Below, in pieces: positions 1 to 8,964 of a stretch of 64,000 nt of DNA. A model generated the notes under the pieces. That model searched no databases. It was not told the DNA's origin and saw nothing but the letters and a program-made list of their open reading frames with translations. How positions within the stretch are numbered: the stretch's first letter is position 1; each line of letters opens with the position of its first letter. The position numbers were made by a program, and so were the translations under genes. Source of the DNA: Solibacillus sp. FSL W7-1464 (GTDB taxonomy: Bacteria > Bacillota > Bacilli > Bacillales_A > Planococcaceae); assembly GCF_038004425.1 (NCBI RefSeq), contig NZ_JBBORC010000001.1, forward strand, positions 1,465,001 to 1,529,000, in the 5' to 3' direction.

Positions 1-741
1 AGTGCAGGAGAGCGTTTCACAACAGCTTTTAAACGTCTGCAATTCAGTGTAACGGACGAAAACTATATTTTTGAAAGAAAATGGGTTGATTTCGGGGTTC
101 GTTATGGCGATAAAGAACAAGTTGTACAAGAAGTGCTAAAAGAGGTAGATGCACTATATCCGCAAGAACGTGTGGAATCAATTGTACAGTCGGCGAATGA
201 ACAAGTTTTCACTGCAGCGCAAGAACGTAAAGAAGTGACTTTGGAACAATATGAGCAGGTTGAAGATTGGCAACAACGCTTCCAGCTATTAGATCAACTA
301 CCGGATCCGGAAGTGAAGGATATTCCATTATTCGAAAAAGCGCTGGAAGACGAGCAAATGTCTATACGACGCCTTGCAACCGTTTATTTAGGAATGATTG
401 AAGATGCAGCGGTCGTACCGGCTTTAACAAAGGCATTGAATGACAAAAGTGCGGCCGTTCGCCGTACAGCTGGAGACTGTATGAGTGATTTAGGGTTACC
501 TGAGTTTGAGTCTGCGATGATCGCTGCATTAGGTGACAAAAATAAACTTGTTCGCTGGCGTGCGGCAATGTACTTGTACGAAGTAGGTACAGAGCAGGCG
601 ATTGACGCATTAAAAACAGCGAGTGAAGACAAAGAATTCGAAGTAAAACTGCAGGCAAAAATGGCCCTTGCCCGTATAGAAGGCGGAGAAGAAGCAAAAG
701 GTTCTGTATGGAAACAAATGACAGAAAGCCGTAAAGCTTAA
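1..741 (+). CDS. cvfC: Conserved virulence factor C family protein (CvfC/YpgR), 3' part
   Basis: The reading frame is open from the first base, so the N-terminus lies outside the window. What is visible is the C-terminal two thirds: a conserved RKWVDFGVRYG stretch, then HEAT-like helical repeats with VRRTAGDCMSDLG and VRWRAAMYLYE, ending in GSVWKQM. These stretches match my memory of the staphylococcal CvfC and Bacillus YpgR proteins (about 375 residues), in which an Nfu/NifU N-terminal-like domain precedes HEAT repeats. The family affects virulence gene expression in Staphylococcus; its biochemical role is not known. A strong terminator follows at once, so this is the last gene of its unit. 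Confidence 0.85.
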   Translation, partial: SAGERFTTAFKRLQFSVTDENYIFERKWVDFGVRYGDKEQVVQEVLKEVDALYPQERVESIVQSANEQVFTAAQERKEVTLEQYEQVEDWQQRFQLLDQLPDPEVKDIPLFEKALEDEQMSIRRLATVYLGMIEDAAVVPALTKALNDKSAAVRRTAGDCMSDLGLPEFESAMIAALGDKNKLVRWRAAMYLYEVGTEQAIDALKTASEDKEFEVKLQAKMALARIEGGEEAKGSVWKQMTESRKA

Positions 742-749
742 ATTTTAAG

Positions 750-782
750 CTGCTAACGAAATTAATCGTTAGCAGTTTTTTA
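750..782 (+). terminator. Rho-independent terminator after cvfC
   Basis: A 10-bp perfect stem, CTGCTAACGA pairing with TCGTTAGCAG around a 6-base loop, is followed by a run of T. It lies 9 bases after the cvfC stop codon. Confidence 0.9.
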
Positions 783-864
783 TTTTAATTAAACATTTTC
801 TTTTTATTAAATGGTATAATTTGAGAGAAAGGTATATATTTGGCTTATCATCAAAACATGGGGT

Positions 865-1400
865 TGCCATTTCGAATCAAGTTTTACTTGTTTGATTGGC
901 GTGCTACGGCAAGACCGCGACAAAGCCACGTGATACGTGTCTTTATCCCTGTCTTTGTTGCCGTTTGCGAGGCGCGCCAATCGAAAAGTATTGTTCTCGT
1001 AATTAGGGTAAAGAGCGCAAAAGACAGCCGCTTGCGCTAACGCGAGGCGGCGGTGTGCAGAAATGCTCTAGTGTGTTTGTGGATAGCGTTCCGTTCCGTT
1101 AAAAAGAAATGCTACTTTTATGGAAGTTACTTTATACCAAAGTAGCATGCAGCGTAGCGAAGGGTGAGTCACGGACACACTTGCTTCAGCGAGTTGTACG
1201 GAGCGCAGGGGCGGACTCCTTGGCGATTAAGCGTGCGCGGAACATCCAATTTTGATGCCGCCGTCAGAGGCATCAAAAGTTAGTTGGAGCCACGCCGCCC
1301 GGAAAGCCTGCCCCGGAGTGCAGTACAACGGACCTATGCTTTAAACCACCTCTCTTCAAAGCATACAAACCCGTAGCAGAGCAGGACGGACTTCATTAGA
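865..1400. other. GC-rich structured non-coding block (possible dispersed repeat or large RNA)
   Basis: The 740 bases between cvfC and the next gene are far richer in G+C than anything nearby and contain no credible gene. The block holds ordered inverted repeats. GATTGGCG at about 893 pairs with CGCCAATC at about 975; inside it ACGGCAA/ACAAAG pair with CTTTGTTGCCGT, and CACGT-GAT-ACGTG forms a tip. GCCGC-TTGCG pairs with CGCGA-GGCGGC at about 1029-1055. A long nested arm at about 1193-1331 uses TTGTAC/GTACAA, GGGGC/GCCCC, GCGTG/CACGC, TCCAA/TTGGA and TTTTGATGCC/GGCATCAAAA. This looks like a folded RNA or a repeat element; I cannot name a family. The strand of any transcript is unknown. Confidence 0.6.
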
Positions 1401-1481
1401 AAAGCGTTTTGATCTTGTCATCTCCAACTTATGGTGATGAACCATATATTTAACAGTATATTTTAGAAAGGTGGGTCCATA

Positions 1482-2678
1482 ATGGAGGAGATATTGTTGA
1501 AAAATCCTAGCGCTTTAAGTGATGAGCGTAAAGAAGCATTGTTAGATTTACTTTACTCCGAACATTGTAATGACTCCATACTATTAAAAAGTGATGATTT
1601 TTATTTGTTTTTTCATGATATTTGGTCACTTTTTGAAATTGGGGAAGAGTACGAAAGTGAAATTGTAGAAGAAGATATTAGGCTGAAAGAATGGCGCATT
1701 TTCATATTGGAATTTTTCTCCGCTCGAAATTTGGAAAAATTGAACTTTGAGTACTTAACGGATTCCTCTTTAAAAAAATTTTTGGTAGCACTATACATAT
1801 GGAAAAAAATAAAAAAAGATTATTTTTACGAGATGCGTAAGGCGTTGAAGATTGAAAAAATAAAAAATGAATATGAAAAGGATTTTGCTGATAGTGAAGT
1901 TACTGGGGATATATATCATGAAATTCATTTAAAAGTTCAAAGCTATTGGTATATGAATTTATTTAGATTCAATTCCATTTACGACAGAATTCTCGATGAA
2001 GTATTGGAAGAAACGAAAGCGGTAGAGCTGCTTTTCGGTGACAAGATATGGGAGACAATCAGCAATGATAATTTAAGGAAATTTATGAGTTATATCGAAT
2101 CAAGGCACTTTTCCGAAGTTTTGTTTTGGAAATCCAAATTTCAGACAGAACAATTTTTAAAAGTTGGTCTTGATCCGAACAGTACATATGTATTTTGTGT
2201 TCAAAAAGATATATCGATGAAACGCAGCCTTACTTTACAAAATGGATTGGCTTTGGCTGTTTCGGAATTTTCACAACAACATGAGCACAATTCTGTTTTT
2301 TTATCATTCATAAAAGCAATCGGTCAGGAAATGATTACACATAAAGAGACGATAGATTTTAATCATTATTTCGAGCTGGATAAATCATTCGGACTTAAAA
2401 CGGAACCGATTAATTATAAAGGCGTTATCAACTATGCCTTCACGATGTTAAAGTTAGAATTATCCCATAGCAATAGCGGTAAAATCTATTTAATCTGCAA
2501 TGAATTACTATTTGATGATTTCCCTGATGATGAAGATTGGATATCAGCTGTTACGCATTACAAAAAGGCAAAAAAGATTGAAATAGTCGTAATCTATATG
2601 GGAGATAAAACGAAACTCCAGCAAATATGGTTCGCAGATAAAATACTGATTCCAAAACAACTGGCCCAATTTAAATAA
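1482..2678 (+). CDS. Hypothetical protein with degenerate VWA-like C-terminal region
   Basis: A 398-residue acidic, lysine-rich soluble protein with no signal peptide or membrane segment. I do not recognise the family. The last ~170 residues read like a von Willebrand A fold: a first strand TYVFCVQKDISM where the MIDAS motif DxSxS would sit (only D and S remain), a central KIYLICNELLFDD strand, and a final KKIEIVVIYMGD strand. This is similar in layout to the VWA partners of MoxR-type ATPases, but no AAA ATPase gene is adjacent. The start is set by AAAGGTGG 8 bases before ATG. It stands alone between the GC-rich block and a terminator. Confidence 0.7.
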   Translation: MEEILLKNPSALSDERKEALLDLLYSEHCNDSILLKSDDFYLFFHDIWSLFEIGEEYESEIVEEDIRLKEWRIFILEFFSARNLEKLNFEYLTDSSLKKFLVALYIWKKIKKDYFYEMRKALKIEKIKNEYEKDFADSEVTGDIYHEIHLKVQSYWYMNLFRFNSIYDRILDEVLEETKAVELLFGDKIWETISNDNLRKFMSYIESRHFSEVLFWKSKFQTEQFLKVGLDPNSTYVFCVQKDISMKRSLTLQNGLALAVSEFSQQHEHNSVFLSFIKAIGQEMITHKETIDFNHYFELDKSFGLKTEPINYKGVINYAFTMLKLELSHSNSGKIYLICNELLFDDFPDDEDWISAVTHYKKAKKIEIVVIYMGDKTKLQQIWFADKILIPKQLAQFK

Positions 2679-2731
2679 AAAACCTCTAAATAGTAAGCGC
2701 TTCAATTCCGCATACTGTTTAGAGGTTTTTT
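2679..2731. terminator. Bidirectional terminator between convergent genes
   Basis: AAAAAACCTCTAAA-TAGTA pairs with TACTG-TTTAGAGGTTTTTT. A-rich and T-rich flanks on both sides would serve both the forward gene ending at 2678 and the reverse DMT gene ending at 2747. Confidence 0.85.
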
Positions 2732-2746
2732 CATTTTATAGATCAA

Positions 2747-3637
2747 TTAGGAACTGCTTGATTTAACCTTCTTTACGGTTTGCTGAGGAGAGAAAACAGT
2801 GTACAAAATACTTCCGAAAATCAGGACAATTCCGAGCACTTGCAATAAATTTGGTCGGAATGAAAGTAATACAGCATCCAATAATATCGCTACTACCGGA
2901 TCGACAAATACAAGCACCGAAACGATGACAGTAGGGAGATCCCGGACACTATCAAAAAATAAGTAGTAGACAAATCCTGTATGGATTAACCCTGTACCAA
3001 GTATGTAAAGCCAGTTTGTATTCGATAAACCTTCAAATGCTGTAAAATCGCAAAACGGGAGCAGCAGGATTATTCCGGCAATCGTTTGGATAAAAGTAAG
3101 TGCATAGGATGACATGCCATGAACCGTTTTGCTCGTGAACATGGTCAGTGCATAGCAAATGGCCGAAAGAAGCGCCCATATAAATCCTGAATTCATAAAT
3201 TGCGAGACGCTTGTAAAGCTCTCAATACCGATAATGAGAATACTGCCGAAAAAGCAAATAACCGTTGCGCAAATTGCGCGTATGCCCATTTTTTCAGCTA
3301 AAAACACCGAACCTAAAATTAATACAAAAATCGGCGCTAAATTATAAATCGAAATAGCGATCGAAATCGACATAACTTCAAACGCTTTAAATAAAAATAC
3401 CCAGTTTAATACAAGAAATATACCGCAAATGACTGTTTTCATCACTTCGCTTCTATTCCAAACTTCTGTTTTATGCCCGCCTGTAATAAACCATAATCCT
3501 CCTAAAAAAAGTGTCGCACAAATACAGCGGACAAAAACGAGCTCTACTGCAGGCAAGCCGGTTTGTGTAGTAAAGAAACCGATAGAGCCGAAAATGGCCA
3601 TGGAAAGAGTAAGTTTAAGCATCGAACGTACATTCAT
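2747..3637 (-). CDS. DMT/EamA-family transporter
   Basis: A 296-residue integral membrane protein with about ten hydrophobic segments and two EamA-type repeats (drug/metabolite transporter superfamily). The first repeat contains LVFVRCICATLFLGGLWF, the second starts near FIWALLSAICYALTMF. Substrate is not predictable from sequence. The frame is open upstream to 3694, but the extra residues are not membrane-like and the likely start is the ATG reading MNVRSMLKLT, preceded by AAGCAGG. It is transcribed away from proA and has an unusual leader with alternative stems. Confidence 0.85.
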   Translation of the reverse strand: MNVRSMLKLTLSMAIFGSIGFFTTQTGLPAVELVFVRCICATLFLGGLWFITGGHKTEVWNRSEVMKTVICGIFLVLNWVFLFKAFEVMSISIAISIYNLAPIFVLILGSVFLAEKMGIRAICATVICFFGSILIIGIESFTSVSQFMNSGFIWALLSAICYALTMFTSKTVHGMSSYALTFIQTIAGIILLLPFCDFTAFEGLSNTNWLYILGTGLIHTGFVYYLFFDSVRDLPTVIVSVLVFVDPVVAILLDAVLLSFRPNLLQVLGIVLIFGSILYTVFSPQQTVKKVKSSSS

Positions 3638-3654
3638 ATGGTGAACCTGCTTTC

Positions 3655-3760
3655 TATATCCCGCCTTAACGGGGGAGTAATATATCTGCCACAAAAGCGC
3701 AGTTGCAGAGGTATGACTCCCACCTGAAGAATTAACAGGGCGAAAGGATAGGCGGGAGAA
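3655..3760 (-). promoter_or_regulatory. Leader of the DMT gene with mutually exclusive inverted repeats
   Basis: Read on the reverse strand, CTCCCGCC (3758-3751) pairs with GGTGGGAG (3724-3717). The same GGGAGT (3721-3716) pairs equally with ACTCCC (3678-3673), and CCCG pairs with CGGG just before the gene. The helices share bases, so only one can form at a time, as in attenuators and riboswitches. I do not recognise a known riboswitch class. Confidence 0.4.
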
Positions 3761-3814
3761 TAACTACCCGAAAAAACCCCACTGTTTAAAGTATCACTTT
3801 ATAGAAGATGAGTA

Positions 3815-5080
3815 CTATTCACGAATTTGACCGTTGCCATGAATATAGTATTTCGTAGATGTCAATGCTGGTAAACCCATTGGACCGCGCGCATGCAACT
3901 TTTGAGTTGAAATCCCGATTTCGGCCCCATATCCGAATTCAAACCCGTCTGTAAAGCGTGTGGATGCATTATGATACACAGCGGCCGCATCAACTGAATT
4001 TAAAAATATTTCCGCGTGTTGCAGATTGTCAGTGATAATAGCTTCCGAATGATTTGTGCCAAACTGATTAATGTGATGTACCGCTTCCAGTACATCATCC
4101 ACTACTTTTACGCTTAGTGTCAGAGCCAAAAATTCTTCGGCGTAATGTTCTTCCGTCGCCTCGATTGCTTCCGGCAATACAGTACACACATTTTCATCGC
4201 CATAGATTTTTATTTCAAGATCATTTTGCAAATAATGCAAAAATTGCGGACCGTGATTTTGGAAAAATTTCTGGTGAATCAATAAACTCTCTGCTGCATT
4301 GCATACGGATAAACGCTGTGTTTTCGCATTTTTTACAATTGATTTTGCCATTTCGAAATCAGCAAATTCATCCAAATAAATATGGCAATTTCCGGCACCG
4401 GTTTCAAGTACAGGCACCGTCGATTCACGCACGACTAAATCGATCAGTTTTTTTCCTCCTCTTGGTATCAGCACATCCAAGTATTCCGTCAATGTAAATA
4501 AAGATTTCGCTGTTTCCCGGCTTGTGTCCTCGATGAGCAAAACGGCATCTTTCGGGTAGTCGACAGCTTCCAATGCACGGTGAATCGATGCAACGAGTGC
4601 GATATTTGAGTGTTTCGCTGATGAGCTGCCACGTAAAAGGACCGCATTACCGGTTTTAATTGAAAGAGTTGCTGCATCAATCGTTACATTCGGGCGCGCT
4701 TCATAGATCATACCGATTACGCCTAATGGTACACGCTTTTTCGTAATTTGAAGCCCATTTTCTTTCGTGATTTGCTCGACTACTTCACCGACAGGATCTT
4801 CTAATCCGATCAGCTGAATGATCGCATCGCTCATCGCCTGTATACGGTTTTCATTCAGTAAAATACGGTCCAATGTCGCTTGATCGAGTCCGTTTATTTT
4901 TCCATCAGCAATATCTTTCGTGTTTTCCGTCAGCAGGATGTCCATATCGGCAAGAAGTTGTTGAGCGATACTTCTTAAAGCTTCATTTTTTTCTGCTGTT
5001 GTTTTGATATTCGTTAAATAGCTTGCCTTTTTTGCACGCTTTCCTTTTTCAACAACTTCATTTGCAATTGTTTTCGTCAT
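3815..5080 (-). CDS. proA: Gamma-glutamyl phosphate reductase
   Basis: Second step of proline synthesis: NADPH-dependent reduction of gamma-glutamyl phosphate to glutamate semialdehyde in the cytosol. The 421 residues match the usual length of this aldehyde-dehydrogenase-fold family. The family signature around [17 protein letters not shown] lies at 117-133 and the catalytic cysteine is Cys260 in [13 protein letters not shown]. The ATG is preceded by AAGGAGGT. It follows proB by only 13 bases, so the two are cotranscribed from the T-box-controlled promoter upstream of proB. Confidence 0.97.
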   Translation of the reverse strand: MTKTIANEVVEKGKRAKKASYLTNIKTTAEKNEALRSIAQQLLADMDILLTENTKDIADGKINGLDQATLDRILLNENRIQAMSDAIIQLIGLEDPVGEVVEQITKENGLQITKKRVPLGVIGMIYEARPNVTIDAATLSIKTGNAVLLRGSSSAKHSNIALVASIHRALEAVDYPKDAVLLIEDTSRETAKSLFTLTEYLDVLIPRGGKKLIDLVVRESTVPVLETGAGNCHIYLDEFADFEMAKSIVKNAKTQRLSVCNAAESLLIHQKFFQNHGPQFLHYLQNDLEIKIYGDENVCTVLPEAIEATEEHYAEEFLALTLSVKVVDDVLEAVHHINQFGTNHSEAIITDNLQHAEIFLNSVDAAAVYHNASTRFTDGFEFGYGAEIGISTQKLHARGPMGLPALTSTKYYIHGNGQIRE

Positions 5081-5093
5081 TAAAATAACCTCC

Positions 5094-6176
5094 TTAAATT
5101 TTGACCCATTGATTACGGTGAATCACTTCAATCGGGTAATTCATGAGCTCTGTCGTCCGTTTGCCCATCGCATGCTCCAATTCAGCTGAAGAATAAAGGA
5201 TTTCTCCACGACCGATACATGTATGTCGGTCAAAAACTTCTACAACATCGCCTTTTTCGAAATGTCCTTCATAGGCATAGACACCGGCTGGGAGTAAACT
5301 TTTTCCCCCATACTGCAATGCTTGGACCGCACCTTCGTCTATAAAAATCTTCCCGGAAGATTTTGAGAGCTGGACCCACTGTTTATTTGTCGGAACATAC
5401 TTTTCATTGCGTTCAAAATATGTCCCATCACCGTTGTTTTCAAGGATTTCGGTAAGTTTTGTATGGCCGGACCCGGTGCCGATAAATACTTCGACACCGG
5501 TATTAATTGCGTAATTGGCTGCAGCCAGCTTGGACTGCATGCCGCCGGTCCCGACTTTTGAACCTGACCCTGTAGCAAATAGAAGCATTTCTTCTGTAAT
5601 TTTTTCTATGCGATCGATTCGAATGGCGTTTGCGTTTGTTAATGGGTTTGCCGTATAAAGCCCGTTGACATCCGTTAAAATGATTAACTGATCTGCATGA
5701 ACAAGACCACTAACTAATGCGGACAGCATGTCATTATCACCAAAAGTCAATTCGGCGACAGATACGGTATCATTTTCATTGATAATCGGGATGATTGAAC
5801 GCTCCAATAGCTCTGTTAATGTTTCGTATGCATTTCGGTAACGCTGTTTATCGTTGAAATCAGAGCGAGTCAGTAATATTTGGGCGGATGTCTCATTATA
5901 TGTGGCAAATTCATCTGCGTAAGCTTGGATTAATATACTTTGACCAACTGCCGCGGCAGCTTGTTTTCCTTTGAGTGTAATCGGTCGAGAAGGGTAGCCA
6001 AGCTTTCGGAAACCTGCTGCTACTGCGCCCGAAGATACTAAAATAACTTCATGACCAGCCTGTTTCAATGTGGCGATGGCAGCAACATGGTCATGAAATT
6101 TTTCATGATCAAGCTCACCTTTATTATTCGTTAAAGAACTGCTTCCGATTTTTATTACAACACGTTTTCTTTCCAC
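5094..6176 (-). CDS. proB: Glutamate 5-kinase
   Basis: First committed step of proline synthesis: ATP-dependent phosphorylation of glutamate, normally feedback-inhibited by proline. The protein has an N-terminal amino-acid kinase domain starting [13 protein letters not shown], a [12 protein letters not shown] substrate loop, and a C-terminal PUA domain (about residues 275-355). I place the start at GTG 6176 (VERKRVVIK), because GAGGAGGA sits 6 bases upstream and the 24 codons further upstream lie inside the T-box leader and terminator. This gives 360 residues, normal for Bacillus ProB. Confidence 0.96.
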   Translation of the reverse strand: MERKRVVIKIGSSSLTNNKGELDHEKFHDHVAAIATLKQAGHEVILVSSGAVAAGFRKLGYPSRPITLKGKQAAAAVGQSILIQAYADEFATYNETSAQILLTRSDFNDKQRYRNAYETLTELLERSIIPIINENDTVSVAELTFGDNDMLSALVSGLVHADQLIILTDVNGLYTANPLTNANAIRIDRIEKITEEMLLFATGSGSKVGTGGMQSKLAAANYAINTGVEVFIGTGSGHTKLTEILENNGDGTYFERNEKYVPTNKQWVQLSKSSGKIFIDEGAVQALQYGGKSLLPAGVYAYEGHFEKGDVVEVFDRHTCIGRGEILYSSAELEHAMGKRTTELMNYPIEVIHRNQWVKI

Positions 6177-6189
6177 CCGAAATCCTCCT

Positions 6190-6480
6190 CGATAAAAATA
6201 TTGTAAAAAACATTGAGCGGCTTTAATACATAAAAAAGCACATTTCAATCCTATTGATTAGGACGAAATGTGCTGTTTCCGTGGTACCACCTAAATTGAA
6301 TGCTCGTACTTGCATTCCACTTTATCTCATAACGCTGAGTCTGCGCCTATTTTTGTAGGAGCTGTTGAAGCAGGTTCGGCAGGTTTTGCTATGCCATTCT
6401 TTCAGCCTGTGGAATGTGCTCTCTTATATAGCCAATTGCTGCGTACTTGTCTTCAATATGCCTTTATATTTTCTAATAGC
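6190..6480 (-). promoter_or_regulatory. T-box leader of proBA (proline-type)
   Basis: On the reverse strand the canonical T-box core GGTGGTACCACG lies at 6291-6280, presenting UGGU to an uncharged tRNA ACCA end. A stem-III-like hairpin (GAATGCAAGTACGAGCATTC) precedes it, with a long stem-I region before that. The competing terminator is AGCACATTTC...GAAATGTGCT with a T run (6274-6232). Stem I contains GAACCTGC, whose CCT could be a proline specifier; that is my inference, supported by the downstream proline genes. Low charged tRNA-Pro should allow read-through into proBA. Confidence 0.92.
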
Positions 6481-6506
6481 ATGCATGATAGCGCGTTTTT
6501 TGTCAA
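6476..6506 (-). promoter_or_regulatory. Candidate promoter of the proBA T-box transcript
   Basis: A perfect -35 hexamer TTGACA is read on the reverse strand at 6506-6501. The -10 is poorer: CATGCT at 17 or TGCTAT at 19 bases spacing. The position just ahead of the T-box stem I fits. Confidence 0.45.
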
Positions 6507-6712
6507 TATCGTTAAGTCTGATTTATTTGAAAATTATGCGAAAAACTCCTTTTTGGACCGATTTACGTTATAAAAGTGTGAATTTTACGACTATTACCTA
6601 TGCAAAAGTATTTTTTCATGCTAAATCCGTACTTTGTTTCATTTTCAACTATTTTTTAAATTTGTAGTACCTAGGAATAATCGGTTGTGCACAGCTTAAA
6701 GGATTTGGAAAT

Positions 6713-7195
6713 ATGCAGATGCAGGATATCGAACAACTTCTTACTGAAAATGAAACATTAATCAAAAAAGTCATCTATAAACTGAAGATTTATCGGGATC
6801 TTGATGAATACATGCAAGTAGGGAGGATTGCTTTTTGGCAGGCATTACAGAAATTCGATGAGACAAAAGGAGACTTTGCGATGTTTGCCTATATGAATAT
6901 AAAATATGCTATTATTCGGGCGCTTACGAAAGCGAATGACGTATCCGAACATGAACTGGCGGTGGAAGAAGATATAATTATCGTTAATACGCCACAATAC
7001 GATTTGATTACATCCAGTGTGGAATGGCCAGAATGGTTTGATGAATTAAATGAAGAGGAGCAATCTCTGTTGATCGCTTTATATGAAAGAGAGCTTTCAT
7101 TAAAACAGATTGCTGAAACGTATAGGTTGAAGTATGAAACACTAAAGAAAAGGCATCAGCGGTTACTGTCCAAGTTAAGAAGGTCATTAATATAA
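6713..7195 (+). CDS. Sigma-70 family RNA polymerase sigma factor
   Basis: A 160-residue, two-domain sigma factor. Region 2 is visible as YRDLDEYMQVGRIAFWQALQKFD with FAYMNIKYAIIRAL (about 28-72). Region 4 is the helix-turn-helix LSLKQIAETYRLKYETLKKRHQRLLSKLRR near the C-terminus. The size and domain set resemble ECF-like, SigH- or SigO-related alternative sigma factors; I cannot assign a subgroup. No anti-sigma gene is next to it, and its neighbours are a convergent small membrane-anchored protein and the divergent proBA leader. AAAGGA lies about 9 bases before the first ATG. Confidence 0.85.
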   Translation: MQMQDIEQLLTENETLIKKVIYKLKIYRDLDEYMQVGRIAFWQALQKFDETKGDFAMFAYMNIKYAIIRALTKANDVSEHELAVEEDIIIVNTPQYDLITSSVEWPEWFDELNEEEQSLLIALYERELSLKQIAETYRLKYETLKKRHQRLLSKLRRSLI

Positions 7196-7215
7196 TTACC
7201 TAGTTGCCGGGACAC

Positions 7216-7248
7216 AAAAAAAGTGGAAGCTTATAAAGTTTCCACTTT
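7216..7248 (-). terminator. Terminator of the reverse gene ending at 7257
   Basis: AAAGTGGAA pairs with TTCCACTTT. The T run is on the reverse strand (A run at 7216-7222), directly after the 130-residue reverse gene; it may also stop the sigma factor transcript. Confidence 0.8.
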
Positions 7249-7256
7249 GTATCATG

Positions 7257-7649
7257 TTATTGGATTGTATTTAAAAATGCTGTTCGCTGCTCTTCGGATT
7301 GCTGTTCGCCATTAACAAGCATTGCTCCGATACGGTAATCCGTTTGTCCTTTTTCAACAACATACTGTAAATTAACTGGCTGTACTTTGTTATCGATTTT
7401 GCACTTACCTTTAAATTCCACAACATGCTCCATCATTTTCGTTTGGAAGTATTCCCAGCGATTTTCTTCACAATAATTTTTGAAGGCATCTTCTATCGTA
7501 ATATCGCTATTTTCCATAACGGGTGTAGCTTGAATATATGTAATGTAGTCATTATCTGTAACAGCTTTTTGCGGACCGAAAAAGTAAAAAAATATACCAA
7601 TTACCCCGATTGGTATGATCCAAAATATCGTCCGTTTTCTTTTCTCCAT
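7257..7649 (-). CDS. Hypothetical membrane-anchored protein
   Basis: A 130-residue protein with a positively charged start (MEKRKR), one hydrophobic segment at about 8-25, and a soluble outer domain of about 100 residues with two cysteines (CEENRWEYF and GKCKID). It is probably anchored with the domain outside the cell. No family recognised. The ATG has a strong AAGGGGGA site upstream. It is convergent with the sigma factor gene, so a functional link to it is only speculative. Confidence 0.75.
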   Translation of the reverse strand: MEKRKRTIFWIIPIGVIGIFFYFFGPQKAVTDNDYITYIQATPVMENSDITIEDAFKNYCEENRWEYFQTKMMEHVVEFKGKCKIDNKVQPVNLQYVVEKGQTDYRIGAMLVNGEQQSEEQRTAFLNTIQ

Positions 7650-7868
7650 GAAATAAATCCCCCTTTTTATATCATTAGTATAACATTGAAATGTTGATAT
7701 TTTCTACATTGGGATAATAATTAGCTTAAAAAAGGGGTGCTGTTAACATATAGCATATGGATGTCATAATGGGCAGTCTAATAAGAGCATCCGTTAATAT
7801 CGTAAAATTTGTTAATATAAAGATAGGTTATTGGTAACGAGAATTTATTTGAAAACCTGGAGGAAATT

Positions 7869-8063
7869 ATGTTTTTTATTTTTATGGCAGTATACGGTAC
7901 ACCGGTTTTAGCTGTTTTATTTTGTTTAAAATTAGCACTGATCATCGATAAATCAAGAAAAGATGAGGATTTCAGGTTTAATGTTTATGTAATGACAGGA
8001 GCTTTCACGCTTATGATATCCTGTATCACAATTGCGCTGTTAACGGTTTTAGATGGGGTTTAA
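7869..8063 (+). CDS. Small two-segment membrane protein
   Basis: A 64-residue protein made almost entirely of two hydrophobic segments (about 3-25 and 40-62) joined by a charged loop DKSRKDEDFR. Function unknown. It is believable as a gene because GGAGG sits 7 bases before the ATG and a terminator follows. Confidence 0.7.
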   Translation: MFFIFMAVYGTPVLAVLFCLKLALIIDKSRKDEDFRFNVYVMTGAFTLMISCITIALLTVLDGV

Positions 8064-8089
8064 TCCGTGTTATTTTATTTGATCAGTAA

Positions 8090-8120
8090 AAGAGCATTGT
8101 CTAAATGGCAATGCTTTTTT
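8090..8120 (+). terminator. Terminator after the small membrane protein
   Basis: AGCATTG pairs with CAATGCT around a 9-base loop, with a run of six T directly after. Confidence 0.75.
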
Positions 8121-8221
8121 GTTAGGTACTCAAGGATTATCGCGAATTTTGCAGAATATATTAATAAAGCTAAAATGCGGGGAGACACTAAATACTCTTC
8201 ATAACTGAAAGGAGTACACAA

Positions 8222-8923
8222 ATGAAAACGAAACAAATAATTGCGATGGGCGGCGGGGGCTTTTCAATGGAACCTGATAATCCGCTTTTAGATCGTTATA
8301 TTTTAAAACAGGCGGAAACGTCAAAACCGAAAATTTGTTTTCTGCCTACTGCTAGTGGAGATTCTGAACAATACATATCCAGTTTCTATAATTTTTTTAA
8401 TACACAAGATTGCGACCCATCTCATTTATCACTAAATAACCCACCTTCTCGGGATTTGGAAAGTTTTATTTTAGAGAATGACATTATATATGTTGGTGGG
8501 GGAAACACGAAAAACCTTTTAGCTTTGTGGAAGGAAAGGGGATTAGATCGTATTTTAAGAAAAGCTTGGGAGGAGGGCGTTATTTTAGCCGGGTTAAGTG
8601 CAGGGGCAATCTGTTGGTTTGAACAGGGGGTGACAGATTCCTTTGGGGACGGACTTGAACCAATAACCTGTTTGGGATTGTTAAAGGGGAGTAATTGTCC
8701 GCATTACGATGGAGAAACGGAAAGAAGGCGTACATATCATCAACTGATTGAGTCTAATAAAATACAATCAGGAATTGCTGTTGATGATGGTGTTGCGATT
8801 CATTATACAGGACAGGAAATTCATAAAATAGTAAGTTCCAGATCTGATGCAAAGGCGTACAGTGTGTTTTGGGAAAAGGGCATAATTGAAAGGGCACTCC
8901 AAGCAGAATATTTGGGAACTTAA
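8222..8923 (+). CDS. pepE: Peptidase E (S51 family), YgaJ-like
   Basis: A cytosolic serine peptidase of the alpha-aspartyl dipeptidase/cyanophycinase family. The nucleophile elbow GLSAGAICW puts the catalytic serine at 126; the conserved CPHYDGE (His161) lies downstream and MGGGGFSM is at the N-terminus. At 233 residues it has the family's normal length. Known members cleave N-terminal Asp dipeptides, but paralogues vary, so the substrate is uncertain. GAAAGGAG precedes the ATG. The following kinase gene starts 41 bases on and may be cotranscribed. Confidence 0.88.
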   Translation: MKTKQIIAMGGGGFSMEPDNPLLDRYILKQAETSKPKICFLPTASGDSEQYISSFYNFFNTQDCDPSHLSLNNPPSRDLESFILENDIIYVGGGNTKNLLALWKERGLDRILRKAWEEGVILAGLSAGAICWFEQGVTDSFGDGLEPITCLGLLKGSNCPHYDGETERRRTYHQLIESNKIQSGIAVDDGVAIHYTGQEIHKIVSSRSDAKAYSVFWEKGIIERALQAEYLGT

Positions 8924-8964
8924 TAGTTTATATTAGACTAGTCAATAAATTTTGAGGAAGTGAG

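Noticed and set aside
840-1040. 66-codon open frame in the GC-rich block
   Set aside because: No ribosome site, atypical composition, and the same bases form the inverted repeats; judged non-coding.
6310-6667. Forward-strand open frames of 87 and 100 codons near 6.3-6.7 kb
   Set aside because: They run through the reverse-strand T-box leader and its promoter and lack ribosome sites.
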